Program-made: the position numbers and the translations under genes
Part shown: positions 19,482-28,059 of the stretch, piece after piece
Numbering within the stretch: position 1 is the first letter of the stretch
Layout of the letters: every line of letters begins with the position of its first letter
Notes under the pieces: generated by a model
What the model was told of the DNA's origin: nothing
The model's input: the letters and a program-made list of their open reading frames with translations, nothing else
The model's database searches: none
DNA from: [Pseudopropionibacterium] massiliense
GTDB taxonomy: Bacteria > Actinomycetota > Actinomycetes > Propionibacteriales > Propionibacteriaceae
DNA: 64,000 bases
Assembly: GCF_900607225.1 (NCBI RefSeq)
Contig: NZ_LR027842.1
Span: 1,867,617 to 1,931,616, forward strand
Reading direction: 5' to 3'

Positions 19482-22400
19482 TCATGGTTGCTGGAGTCGC
19501 TGGCTGACCACGGTGGAGATGCCGTCGCCGCGCATGGTCACACCGTAGAGGCTGTCCGCAATCTCCATGGTGCGTTTCTGATGGGTGATCACGAGCAGCT
19601 GGGAGCTCTGCCTCAGTTCCTCGTAGATTCCGAGCAGGCGACCCAGGTTGGCGTCGTCCAGGGCCGCCTCCACCTCGTCAAGGATGTAGAAGGGGCTCGG
19701 GCGGGCGATGAACAGGCTGACGAGGAAAGTCACGGCCACCAGCGAACGTTCCCCTCCCGAGAGCAGCGAGAGCCGTTTGACCTGCTTGCCCGCGGGCCTG
19801 GCCTCGACGTCCACCCCGGTTTCCAGCCAGTTCCCGGGCTCGGTGAGTAGTAGCTTGCCCTCGCCCCCGGGGAAGAGCCGCTGAAAAACCTCCCCGAAGG
19901 TGCGTTCGACATCGCGATAGGCCGCTTCGAAGACCTCTTGCACCCTCCGGTCGACGTCGTCGATCAGCGCGAGCAGGTCGGCACGGGTTTGCTTCAGGTC
20001 GGCGAGTTGCTCAGCCAGGAAGGCGTGCCGGATCTTGAGCGCCTCGAACTCCTCCAGCGCCAGCGGATTGACCCGGCCCAGGGCCGCCAGCCCCCGCTCG
20101 GCGCGTCGCAGGCGTTTCTCCTGCTCCACGCGCACGTAGGGAACTGGCTCGGGAGCCTCGTCGTCGGGGCCGAGGGCGGTGCCGTCGGGCCAGGTGATGA
20201 CCGGGACGAGCTGCTCCGGACCGTATTCGGCGACGAGTTGGTCGCCTTCCAGGCCCAATTCGGTCAGGCTTTTCTCCTCCAGCTGTTCGATCCGCATCCG
20301 GCGTTCGATCCGGGCCAGCTCGTCCCGGTGGGCGCCCCGCATGAGTTCTTCAAGGCGTTGAGCGGCCGCCCGAGAGGCCTGCCTGGCCGTGACCGTGGCA
20401 GCTTCAGCGGCCCGCCTGCGGGCCTCCGCGGTGTCCCGGCTGGCGGCGGCCCGTCCCATGGTGGCGTCGGTCATCCTCGCCAGTTGAAGGGATGCGTCGT
20501 ACACCGCCCGGCCCACCGCGGCCTCGCGGCGAAGTTGTTCCGCCCGGGCACGGGCCTTGGCGCGCGACTGGCGTTCCGCGGCCGCGGCCCGCAACAGGCC
20601 ATCGGCCCTGCCCGCCAGCGAACGGGCCTGTTCCTCGGCCGTTCGCAGCAGCAGCCTGGCCTCCATCTCCGCCTGCCGGGACAGTCTTGCGACCACGGCC
20701 AGTTCATCGCGGCTGGTGGGGTCGGGTTCGAGGATCTCCTCCCCACTGGCCGCGGCGAGCCGGGCCTCCAGTTCGCCCAGCCGGGTTTCGTGCCCGGCCC
20801 GGCCCTGGCGGGCGGTCTCGATGGCCGAGGCCAACCGATCGGCCTCACGGGTGGCGGCCACCTGCGCCTGCCGATGGGCGCCGAGGGCATCCGAGATGGC
20901 TGTGAACTGCGCGTCGGATTCGTGCAGGGCCGCCAGGGCCGCGGCCTCCTCGTCGCGTGCCTGCTGCAGCGTGGCCCGTGCAGTTTCCAGGGCGAAGCGC
21001 TGCCGGTCCACCTCGGCGGCGATCCGCGCCAGCTGCTCCTCGGTCTCGGCCAGGTCCGCGTTCAGGGCGAGCAGCGAGGGTTTGGCGGTCGATCCACCCT
21101 CGACCAGCCAACTGGAGACCCGGTCGCCCGCCCGGGTCACGGCGATCAGCGACGGGTCGGCCTCGATCGCCCCCCTGGCCGCGGACAGATCCTCCACTGC
21201 CACGATCCCGGCCGACAGCCGGGCCAGCGCCCCCGTCAGCTCCCGGGACGCGGTGATGAGATCGAGCAGCGGGGTCTGCTCCTCCGCCGCCGCGCCGGCG
21301 ACCATCACGTGGGAGCGTCCGAGGTCCTCCCCGGCCAGGTGTGCAACGGCCGAGAGGGCATCATCGAGTCCGGTGGCGACGACCGCCTCGGCCGCCGCTC
21401 CGAGACCCGCGGCCACGGCTTGTTCCCAGCCGGGAGCCACCTGGATGAGGTCCCCCAGTCGCCCCAGCACACCGGGACGTCCCAGCAGGTCGCTGGAGCC
21501 GTCGCGCTGCCGGGTGGCCAACCGCAGTGCCTCCACCCGCGCGGTGAGAGCGGCTTTCTCCTTCGCGAGGCGGGTCTCCTCCGCCGCGATCCACGCCACC
21601 TCGGTCTCGTATTCCGTCACGGCGCTGTTCGCGGCCTCCCACGCGGCGTCCAGACTCGACTCGTCGGTTCCCAACCCGGCGAGGGTGTTCTCGGCCTGCC
21701 GGTACTGGTCGGCGGCTTCCCGGGCCCGGGTGAGGGCCTCCTCCCGCCGTGCGGACAGGCGTTCCTCCTCCCCCTGTGCGGCTTCCAGCCGGGAAAGGAC
21801 GGAGGCCACCTCTCCTTTGAGGCGGGCCAACCCTTCCCTGCGGTCGGCCACTGCGCGCAGGGCGGCCGCGTAGAGCTGTTCGGCCTCGGCGTGCCGGGTC
21901 TCGGCCTCGTTTCGCCGAGCGGATGCGTCGTTGAGATCTGACCGGGCCTGTTCGATGTCGTCGGCCAGTTCGGCCTCGCGTTGCCTGATCCCGCGCGCCT
22001 CGGCCTCCAGGGAATCGGGATCCCGGCCGGAGGCATCGATGACTGGCTGGGCGTCACCGTGTCTCATGCGTTCGGCCGCCACCGAGCTCGTCGAGGAGAC
22101 CCGTTCCTTCAGAGCAGCCAGTGCATACCAGCGTTCCTGACAGCGATCGAAGTCCCGCGATGCCTCCTTCAGCTCCACCTCCGCCACCTCTTCAGCGACC
22201 ATCGCGGACCGGACCTCGGCCTCCGCGCGTTCCTTCGCCTCGGTGGCCGCGGCCTCGTCGGCCAGGTCAGCCGCCAGTTCATCCCGGGCAGCACGGAGGT
22301 CGTCGGCCAGCAGTCGGGCTTTCGCGTCACGTTGCTCAGCCTGGATGACGGCGGCACGACGAGCTGTCTCTGCTTGGCGTCCGAGTGGTTTGAGCTGACG

Positions 22401-22997
22401 CTGCAGCTCCCCTATGAGATCTTGGAGCCGCTCCAGGTTTGCCCTGGTGCCCTCCAGCTTCCGGGCTGCTTTTTCCTTGCGTTTGCGGTGCTTGAGCACC
22501 CCGGCCGCCTCCTCGATGAATCCCCTGCGGGACTCGGGGGTGGCCTGGAGGATGGCGTCGAGCTGACCCTGGCCGACGATCACGTGCATCTCCCGTCCGA
22601 TCCCGGAGTCGCTGAGCAGCTCCGTGACGTCCAGCAGACGGGAAGGAACACCGTTGATGGCATATTCGGACCCGCCACTGCGGAACATAGTTCGGGTGAT
22701 GGTCACCTCCGCGTATTCGATGGGCAGAGCGCCGTCGGAGTTGTCGATGGTCAACTGCACCTCGGCGCGTCCCAGCGGTGCGCGCTTCGATGTGCCCGCG
22801 AAGATGACGTCCTCCATCTTCCCTCCACGCAGGCTCTTGGCGCCCTGCTCCCCCATGACCCAGCTCAAGGCATCCACGACATTGGATTTCCCGGATCCGT
22901 TGGGCCCGACGATGCATGTGATACCCGGCTCGAAAGTGAGAGTGGTAGCCGAGGCGAAGGACTTGAATCCCCTGAGGATCAGCTGTTTGAGGTACAT
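19482..22997 (-). CDS. smc: Chromosome segregation protein SMC
   Basis: The product is a 1171-aa condensin ATPase. The N-terminal half-head has MYLKQLILRGFKSFA and Walker A GPNGSGKSNVVDAL near residue 32. Two long Ala/Glu/Arg-rich coiled coils flank a hinge at about 500-640. The C-terminal half-head has the signature LSLLSGGERSLVAVTFLVSL and Walker B FYILDEVEAALDD. It overlaps the end of the GtrA-family gene by 19 bp. Long open frames on the opposite strand here are artefacts of GC-rich coding. Confidence 0.97.
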   Translation of the reverse strand: MYLKQLILRGFKSFASATTLTFEPGITCIVGPNGSGKSNVVDALSWVMGEQGAKSLRGGKMEDVIFAGTSKRAPLGRAEVQLTIDNSDGALPIEYAEVTITRTMFRSGGSEYAINGVPSRLLDVTELLSDSGIGREMHVIVGQGQLDAILQATPESRRGFIEEAAGVLKHRKRKEKAARKLEGTRANLERLQDLIGELQRQLKPLGRQAETARRAAVIQAEQRDAKARLLADDLRAARDELAADLADEAAATEAKERAEAEVRSAMVAEEVAEVELKEASRDFDRCQERWYALAALKERVSSTSSVAAERMRHGDAQPVIDASGRDPDSLEAEARGIRQREAELADDIEQARSDLNDASARRNEAETRHAEAEQLYAAALRAVADRREGLARLKGEVASVLSRLEAAQGEEERLSARREEALTRAREAADQYRQAENTLAGLGTDESSLDAAWEAANSAVTEYETEVAWIAAEETRLAKEKAALTARVEALRLATRQRDGSSDLLGRPGVLGRLGDLIQVAPGWEQAVAAGLGAAAEAVVATGLDDALSAVAHLAGEDLGRSHVMVAGAAAEEQTPLLDLITASRELTGALARLSAGIVAVEDLSAARGAIEADPSLIAVTRAGDRVSSWLVEGGSTAKPSLLALNADLAETEEQLARIAAEVDRQRFALETARATLQQARDEEAAALAALHESDAQFTAISDALGAHRQAQVAATREADRLASAIETARQGRAGHETRLGELEARLAAASGEEILEPDPTSRDELAVVARLSRQAEMEARLLLRTAEEQARSLAGRADGLLRAAAAERQSRAKARARAEQLRREAAVGRAVYDASLQLARMTDATMGRAAASRDTAEARRRAAEAATVTARQASRAAAQRLEELMRGAHRDELARIERRMRIEQLEEKSLTELGLEGDQLVAEYGPEQLVPVITWPDGTALGPDDEAPEPVPYVRVEQEKRLRRAERGLAALGRVNPLALEEFEALKIRHAFLAEQLADLKQTRADLLALIDDVDRRVQEVFEAAYRDVERTFGEVFQRLFPGGEGKLLLTEPGNWLETGVDVEARPAGKQVKRLSLLSGGERSLVAVTFLVSLFIARPSPFYILDEVEAALDDANLGRLLGIYEELRQSSQLLVITHQKRTMEIADSLYGVTMRGDGISTVVSQRLQQP

Positions 22998-23572
22998 GCA
23001 GGCTTTTCCCCCTGTCCCTTGGAGGGTTCGCGGGCGGCCCGGAAGGTCCAGAACTTGTTCACCAGGAAATTCACCGGGATGGTACAGACGATGGAGATCA
23101 GATTCGCCCAGTACTGGCGGCTCCGCAGACCAGAGGAACCATCAAAGATGCTGTCGGGCAGCGCAACCGGGGAGTGAGGATGCATCAGAGCCGTGATGAT
23201 CACCTGCCCAAAAGCCAGCGCGACCAGTCCGACAAACAGGAATGGCCAGTACTCCCGAAACCATCCGGCCAGTTTGTGGGACTTGAAGGTCCACCAGCGG
23301 TTGAGTTGGAAATTGAACAGGTTCGCCACCAGGAACGCGATGGTGGACATGACGTGGTACCAGCGGATGTTGAACTCGGTACCCGGGATAGCGAGCCACA
23401 CGCCTTCACCCTCCGGGACACCTGCGCTGGCCCAGAACAGCGGGAACAGCTTCCGGCAGGCGATGAGCGCCCCCATGTTCACCAGGACGCCGAGGCCACC
23501 GACGACCCCGAACCGGATGAACTGCCACAGGGAATCCTTGTTGTTTCGGAGCAATTGACCGATCGCGCTCAT
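22979..23572 (-). CDS. GtrA family membrane protein
   Basis: The 197-aa product has four hydrophobic segments and the GtrA pattern FIRFGVVGGLGVLVNMGAL at the N-terminus and VNFLVNKFWTFR at the C-terminus. GtrA-like proteins are thought to move lipid-linked sugars across the membrane for cell-wall or O-antigen glycosylation. The stretch NLFNFQLNRWWTFKS is the second conserved hallmark. No glycosyltransferase gene is adjacent. It lies 9 bp upstream of the mutM stop side and overlaps smc by 19 bp, an unexpected companion for DNA-maintenance genes. Confidence 0.85.
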   Translation of the reverse strand: MSAIGQLLRNNKDSLWQFIRFGVVGGLGVLVNMGALIACRKLFPLFWASAGVPEGEGVWLAIPGTEFNIRWYHVMSTIAFLVANLFNFQLNRWWTFKSHKLAGWFREYWPFLFVGLVALAFGQVIITALMHPHSPVALPDSIFDGSSGLRSRQYWANLISIVCTIPVNFLVNKFWTFRAAREPSKGQGEKPACTSNS

Positions 23573-23581
23573 GTACCATCC

Positions 23582-24415
23582 TCACGGCTTGGGCAGCCGC
23601 TGGCATCGTGGGCACAGAAAGCTGCTTCGGTTGGCGAATCGTCGACGCACCACGAGTGTCGCGCAGCGCCGACATGGTTGGGCCTCACGCCCATAGGCGT
23701 CAAGTCCACGTTCAAAATACCCTGATTCACCATTGATATTGACATAGAGCGAGTCAAAAGACGTGCCACCAGCGGTCAGCGCCTCCGACATGACGTCACG
23801 GGCATGCCCCAGCAGAGCGACAGCACGTTTCTGGGTGAGGTGTTGTGTGGGATGCTCGAAGTGCAGCCTCGCACGCCACAGACATTCGTCAGCGTAAATG
23901 TTGCCGATTCCGGAAACGAGTTTCTGATCGAGGATGGCGCGCTTGACCGTGGTTCGTCTTCCCCGCATCCGTTTGGCAACCGCGACGGGATCGAACCTCG
24001 GATCGAAAGGATCGAGAGCAATGTGTGGGACCGGGCACTCGCCGCTTCGTGAGACGAACTCGAGTCCGCCGAACATGCGCTGGTCGACGAAACGCAGCTG
24101 GGTGCCGTCATCGAGATCGAACAGGACCCGCGTGTTGCGCAGCTGCGGATCGTGGGGCCGGTTTATCCGAAACTGCCCGCTCATCCCCAGGTGAGCGATC
24201 ATGGCGTCGTCGCCCAGGACCAGCCAGAGGTACTTGCCGCGACGGGCGACCGCCTTGATTCCGCGCCCCGTGAGATCGGAGGCGAAGCCTTCCGGGCCAC
24301 CGGGGTGAGAACGCACGGGACGGCGATGCAGGACCGTGACCGCTTCGATGGTGCGTCCGAGCACGTGTTTCTCCAGCCCCCGACGCACCACTTCAACCTC
24401 GGGAAGCTCAGGCAT
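23582..24415 (-). CDS. mutM: Formamidopyrimidine-DNA glycosylase
   Basis: This 277-aa base-excision repair enzyme removes oxidised purines such as 8-oxoguanine and nicks the abasic site. The start [16 protein letters not shown] places the catalytic Pro2 and Glu3. A helix-two-turn-helix region includes [15 protein letters not shown]. The C-terminal zinc finger has CRRC and CPRC pairs. The ATG at 24415 overlaps the rnc stop by 8 bp; the open frame upstream is not used. Confidence 0.95.
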   Translation of the reverse strand: MPELPEVEVVRRGLEKHVLGRTIEAVTVLHRRPVRSHPGGPEGFASDLTGRGIKAVARRGKYLWLVLGDDAMIAHLGMSGQFRINRPHDPQLRNTRVLFDLDDGTQLRFVDQRMFGGLEFVSRSGECPVPHIALDPFDPRFDPVAVAKRMRGRRTTVKRAILDQKLVSGIGNIYADECLWRARLHFEHPTQHLTQKRAVALLGHARDVMSEALTAGGTSFDSLYVNINGESGYFERGLDAYGREAQPCRRCATLVVRRRFANRSSFLCPRCQRLPKP

Positions 24416-25148
24416 CCGGGGACAGATTCCGGTAGGCCTCGTGGGCGGCCAGCTGCTCGGCACGTTTCTTGCTGGATGCGACCCCCGCTCCGACGGCCTT
24501 CCCGTCGACCATGGCAGTGGCGGTGAAAACACGCTGATGGTCGGGTCCCTCCCCGACGATCTCGTACCGGGGCGGTTCCAACCCGTTGTGGGCGCAGTAT
24601 TCCTGCAGAGCCGTCTTGTAATCGGTGTAATGTCCCTGCAGCTCGCTGGAGGCGATTCGTTCGTCGAGGAGTGCGTGCACGAAGCGTGCCGAAGCTCCCG
24701 CTCCACAGGACATGTGAATGGCTCCGATCACCGCTTCCATGGTGTCGGCGAGGATGGAGGTCTTGTCCGCCCCTCCGGTGTTGATCTCCCCCTGCCCCAA
24801 CCGAATCAGCTCTCCCAGTTGCAGGTCACGTGCCACCTCGGCCAGGGCATGGGAACTGACCACCGACGCGCGCAGCTTCGCCAACTGGCCTTCGGCCAAG
24901 TTCGGGAAGGACGTGAAGATGTGCTCGGTCACCACGATCTGCAGCACTGCGTCGCCCAGGAACTCCAGCCTCTCGTTGCTGGGGATGCGCCCGTGCTCGA
25001 AGGCGAAACTGCGATGCGTGAAGGCGAGCTCGAACAGCTGGGCGTCCACTTGGACACCCAGCTCGTCAAGGAGAGCGGTTAGCTTGTTCAGGCCTCGACG
25101 ACCTGACGACGGGCACCCTTGGCACCGTACTGGCCACAGGAAGGGCAT
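24408..25148 (-). CDS. rnc: Ribonuclease III
   Basis: RNase III cleaves double-stranded RNA in rRNA and mRNA processing. The catalytic signature [13 protein letters not shown] and a second acidic site [11 protein letters not shown] are present. A C-terminal dsRNA-binding domain contains [20 protein letters not shown] and [18 protein letters not shown]. The only conventional start codon in frame is the ATG at 25148, which runs 61 bp into rpmF. Family members normally begin near [10 protein letters not shown], which here follows a CTG at 25091 overlapping the rpmF stop. That shorter 227-aa form is also plausible. Confidence 0.9.
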   Translation of the reverse strand: MPFLWPVRCQGCPSSGRRGLNKLTALLDELGVQVDAQLFELAFTHRSFAFEHGRIPSNERLEFLGDAVLQIVVTEHIFTSFPNLAEGQLAKLRASVVSSHALAEVARDLQLGELIRLGQGEINTGGADKTSILADTMEAVIGAIHMSCGAGASARFVHALLDERIASSELQGHYTDYKTALQEYCAHNGLEPPRYEIVGEGPDHQRVFTATAMVDGKAVGAGVASSKKRAEQLAAHEAYRNLSPDA

Positions 25149-25279
25149 GCGGTGTGGGACAGGTGCGGTTCACGGCAAGCCGGGTTCACGCAGATGACGG
25201 TGGGGACGACGGAAGTCTTCCACTGCGCACGACGCGAACGGGTGTTGCTGCGCGACATCTTGCGCTTCGGAACGGCCAC
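25088..25279 (-). CDS. rpmF: 50S ribosomal protein L32
   Basis: The 63-aa L32 starts VAVPKRKMSRSNTRSRRAQ at a GTG (25279) preceded by GGAGAAGATC. It keeps its zinc-ribbon cysteines (CVNPAC and CPSC), so it is a zinc-containing form. It lies 81 bp after yceD, the usual partner, and its end overlaps rnc. Confidence 0.93.
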   Translation of the reverse strand: MAVPKRKMSRSNTRSRRAQWKTSVVPTVICVNPACREPHLSHTACPSCGQYGAKGARRQVVEA

Positions 25280-25360
25280 GATCTTCTCCTCGGACTTGTT
25301 AGCCGCTGATTGGTCCAGTCCCGCACGGGACCACACTGACCAGCGACTCCTTTTCTGGTC

Positions 25361-25909
25361 TCAGTTCTCGCCGCCGAGGTCAAGCCCCGCCAGTTTCTCC
25401 CATCGCGGGTCAACCTTCTCCTCGTGCCCGTGGTTCGGGTCGTCGTTCAGGTTGAACCCACATTCCTGGCACAAGCCGAGACAGTCGGGATCACACAAGG
25501 GCGTGAACGGCAGCTCCAGCACCACAGAATCACGCAGGGCCTCCTCGAGGTCGACGGCGTCGTCAACGACGACACTCTCGTCCTCATCCACCTCGTTCCC
25601 GGGGTAGAAATAGAGTTCCTGCAGCTCAAAGGACTTCTCGCCCTCTATCGGACTCAGGCATCGGGCGCACTCGCCACGAACCTGCGCGCGAGCCGTTCCC
25701 GTGACCAGCACCCCTTCGACGACCGCCTCGAGCCTGAGGTCGAGATCGACTCCGGAGCCCTGTGGCACCGAGATCACGTCGTAGCCCAGATCGACCGGAG
25801 CCGGAACATCAACCTGAATTTCCTTCATCGCTCCCGGCCGCCGCCCCAACTCCAACACGTCGAAGACGTAAGGTGAGCGACGGTCCACATGGTGATGCAC
25901 GGAGTTCAT
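25361..25909 (-). CDS. YceD/DUF177 family protein
   Basis: This 182-aa protein belongs to the DUF177 (YceD) family that sits upstream of rpmF in most bacteria and has been linked to 23S rRNA or ribosome assembly. It has a CARC pair and a later DPDCLGLCQECG cluster, giving a probable zinc site. The ATG at 25909 is chosen because GAAGGGA stands 9 nt upstream; ATG codons at 25918 and 25945 are alternatives. It is first in a yceD-rpmF-rnc-mutM-gtrA-smc-ftsY succession on one strand. Confidence 0.88.
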   Translation of the reverse strand: MNSVHHHVDRRSPYVFDVLELGRRPGAMKEIQVDVPAPVDLGYDVISVPQGSGVDLDLRLEAVVEGVLVTGTARAQVRGECARCLSPIEGEKSFELQELYFYPGNEVDEDESVVVDDAVDLEEALRDSVVLELPFTPLCDPDCLGLCQECGFNLNDDPNHGHEEKVDPRWEKLAGLDLGGEN

Positions 25910-25962
25910 GGCAGGCATTCCCTTCGTCCGATCGACCATGACCACGTCATGACCGAGGATCT

Positions 25963-25991
25963 ATCCTACCGAGCCGGCGAAGATTCACCAA
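25963..25991 (-). promoter_or_regulatory. Promoter of the yceD-rpmF-rnc run
   Basis: On the minus strand TTGGTG (25986-25991) and TAGGAT (25963-25968) are separated by exactly 17 nt and lie 54 bp upstream of the yceD start. This is a good housekeeping-sigma type promoter. Confidence 0.6.
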
Positions 25992-26095
25992 AACATCCCA
26001 ACGACACCCGGGTGTCGCCCCGACGCAACATACAAGGTACCCACAGGAGGGCAGTGAAAACAGGCACCCGGTCACCTGTTACCCTTGACAAATAG

Positions 26096-26108
26096 TTCGA
26101 TACTCGAA
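26096..26108. promoter_or_regulatory. Palindromic operator before the marR gene
   Basis: TTCGA-N3-TCGAA lies immediately after a TTGACA hexamer (26085-26090) and 21 bp before the MarR start codon. The same palindrome, within a shared AATAGTTCGA context, occurs at 26638-26650 before the first arsA gene. A MarR dimer site and autoregulation are inferred. Confidence 0.65.
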
Positions 26109-26129
26109 GCATCCGGGCGGGAGGGGATC

Positions 26130-26597
26130 ATGGATCCACAGGGCATGCTGTTCGACTACGTGGACCGCTTCCGCTCCCTCCTGCCACCGAGCGCCTGGCA
26201 GGGCATCGCCCGGGACTTGACCAAGAACGACGCGTTGACCCTGCTCCACCTCCACCGCGAACGATCCTCGCGGATGAGCGACCTGGCCGCCTACCTGGAC
26301 GCCCCCCTCAACACGGCGACGGGGGTGGTCGCCCGGCTGCAGCGGCGCGGCTTGGTGGAGCGCAGGCACAGCCCTGACGACAAGCGCATCGTGTTGATCT
26401 CCCTGACAGAGAGGGGCCGCAGGCTCATCGCCCAGGGCATCAGGGACGGCGTCTCGCTGATCGGGCGTCTCTTCGAGGAACTGACCCCCGAGGAGACCGA
26501 GGTGGTGCTGCGGGTCATCAACCGGATCCCGGGTCTGTTGGCCGAACGCCCGGCGGAGAACGGACCCCGAACCATCCGACGAATCCCCATCGAGTGA
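26130..26597 (+). CDS. MarR family transcriptional regulator
   Basis: The 155-aa regulator has the MarR winged-helix fold. Recognition region LAAYLDAPLNTATGVVARLQ is followed by RRGLVERRHSPDDKRIVLISLTERG, the DDKR wing. The ATG at 26130 has GGGAGGGG just upstream. It is the first gene of a plus-strand island and probably represses itself and the arsA operon through the paired palindromes. The ligand is unknown; no cysteine-based sensing site is evident. Confidence 0.92.
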   Translation: MDPQGMLFDYVDRFRSLLPPSAWQGIARDLTKNDALTLLHLHRERSSRMSDLAAYLDAPLNTATGVVARLQRRGLVERRHSPDDKRIVLISLTERGRRLIAQGIRDGVSLIGRLFEELTPEETEVVLRVINRIPGLLAERPAENGPRTIRRIPIE

Positions 26598-26637
26598 CCC
26601 CGGCCAACCGCCGAACGGGCAGACCCACGCCCAATAG

Positions 26638-26650
26638 TTCGACTTTCGAA
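26638..26650. promoter_or_regulatory. Palindromic operator before the arsA operon
   Basis: A second TTCGA-N3-TCGAA copy lies 25 bp before the start of the first ArsA-like gene and 40 bp after the MarR stop. It shares the flanking AATAG with the site at 26096. A T/A-rich stretch TAATTC follows at 26651 and could be a -10 element covered by the repressor. Confidence 0.65.
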
Positions 26651-26675
26651 TAATTCTCAGATAGAAGGAGCAACC

Positions 26676-27845
26676 ATGGAGCGAATGATCCTGCTGACCG
26701 GGAAAGGGGGTGTCGGCAAGACATCGCTGGCGGCCGCCCACGCCGTCGTCTCGGCCGGGAGCGGAAAACGCACGCTCCTGGCGAGCATGGATGCCGCCCA
26801 CAACCTCTCGGACCTGTTCGGCTGTCCCCCGGCGCCCGAACCCACCGAGGTGGCCACGAACCTGGAGATCACCGAGGTGGATGCGAGACGCGTCGCCGAG
26901 GAGGAGTTCGCCGATATCACCGCCGCCCTGTCCGCCCTCATCACCCAGAGCGACGATGACCAGGTGCTGGACCTCCCCGGCTTCGACCCGCTGTTCTTCC
27001 TGCTACGGGTCCACCAGCTGGCCCATACCGGCAACTACGACCGCATCATCCTGGACATGGCCCCCACCGGCGAGACCTTGTCGCTGCTCCAATTCCCGGA
27101 ACTGCTCACCTGGTGGATGGAGCGGATCTTCCCGGTGCAGAAGCTCGCGGTCAGGGCGCTGCGCCCCGTCGCCAAGGGGGTGTGGCGGATCGAGCTGCCC
27201 AACGCCGCCGCCATGAACGACATCGAACGGCTCTTCCAGCGCCTCCAGGAGATCCAGGCGCTGTTGAAGGATCCCGCCATCACGTCGGTGCGCCTGGTCA
27301 CCCTGCCGGAGCGGATGGTGATCGAGGAGACCCGCCGCAGCTACCTCTATCTCAACCTGTTCGGCTACAGCGTCGACCACGTCTTCGTCGGCGGGCTGTA
27401 CCCCACCGGGGAGGTGGGTGCGTTCTTCAGCACCTGGGTGGAGCACCAGCGGCAGCACCTGTCCGAGATCCGCTCGTCATTCGCTCATCTTCCGATCACC
27501 GAGGTGCCACGGTTCCGCAAGGATCTCACCGGTTGGGGTGACTTCGCCCGCCTGGCCGAGGTAGCCATCGACGCCCACGCCTTCGACGTCGTGCCGGACC
27601 TGGCCCACGAATGCTACGTCAACGCCGACGACGGTTACGACCTCCAGATCCCGCTGCCGGGAACCACCGCCGAGAAGGTCGACCTCAAGCTGGCCGCCAC
27701 CGACCTCGCGGTTCGCATCGGCAACTTCCAGCGCAACATCCCCCTGCCCAGCACCCTGCTGGGCCATGACGTCGCCGGCGCGAAACTCCGCGACGATGTC
27801 CTGACCATCCGATTCCGCCCCACCCCACAGAAGGTCCCGTCATGA
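26676..27845 (+). CDS. ArsA/Get3-like ATPase with C-terminal HSP20-like domain (copy 1)
   Basis: This 389-aa SIMIBI-class ATPase has the deviant Walker A TGKGGVGKTS at residues 8-17, the switch-I segment MDAAHNLSD (family consensus DPAHSLSD), and LDMAPTGETLSLLQFPELL. From about residue 322 a small beta-rich segment (LQIPLPGTTAEKVDLKL, then NIPLPSTLLGHDVAGAKL) matches the ArsA-associated HSP20-like domain. No arsenite-binding Cys triad is seen, so arsenite transport is unlikely. Known relatives handle tail-anchored or other client proteins. AGAAGGAG precedes the ATG. It overlaps the next small gene (ATGA), and a paralogue follows, so the two may form a heterodimer. Confidence 0.85.
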   Translation: MERMILLTGKGGVGKTSLAAAHAVVSAGSGKRTLLASMDAAHNLSDLFGCPPAPEPTEVATNLEITEVDARRVAEEEFADITAALSALITQSDDDQVLDLPGFDPLFFLLRVHQLAHTGNYDRIILDMAPTGETLSLLQFPELLTWWMERIFPVQKLAVRALRPVAKGVWRIELPNAAAMNDIERLFQRLQEIQALLKDPAITSVRLVTLPERMVIEETRRSYLYLNLFGYSVDHVFVGGLYPTGEVGAFFSTWVEHQRQHLSEIRSSFAHLPITEVPRFRKDLTGWGDFARLAEVAIDAHAFDVVPDLAHECYVNADDGYDLQIPLPGTTAEKVDLKLAATDLAVRIGNFQRNIPLPSTLLGHDVAGAKLRDDVLTIRFRPTPQKVPS

Positions 27846-28057
27846 ACCGCGAATTCGTTCGTCATCTGCTGCACGCCCGCCGTCATCTCCGTGAGGCCAC
27901 CCTGAGCCTGCTTCCTCCCGCCCCCAGGAAACGGCTTCGCACCATCGACCGCGAGTGGCGGGCGCTGATCGCCGAGTGCCTGTCCGAGGATCCGGCCGCG
28001 GCCGCCGAGGAACCGACCGGCCCGTCGGGACCCAGGCGAATCGACATCGAGGAGTGA
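27842..28057 (+). CDS. Small hypothetical protein between two ArsA-like genes
   Basis: The 71-aa product is Arg/Leu-rich in its first 45 residues (REFVRHLLHARRHLREATLS) and Glu/Pro-rich in its tail. Its ATG overlaps the stop of the first arsA-like gene (ATGA), and its stop is 2 bp before the second, so its translation is tightly coupled to both. There is no signal peptide, membrane span or cysteine. No family is recognised. An adaptor or client of the ATPase pair is a guess from position only. Confidence 0.65.
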   Translation: MNREFVRHLLHARRHLREATLSLLPPAPRKRLRTIDREWRALIAECLSEDPAAAAEEPTGPSGPRRIDIEE

Positions 28058-28059
28058 GC

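Noticed and set aside
19938-21941. A 667-codon plus-strand open frame opposite smc
   Set aside because: The antisense of the SMC coiled coil gives a Gly/Arg/Leu/Gln-rich translation with no domain and no ribosome-binding site.
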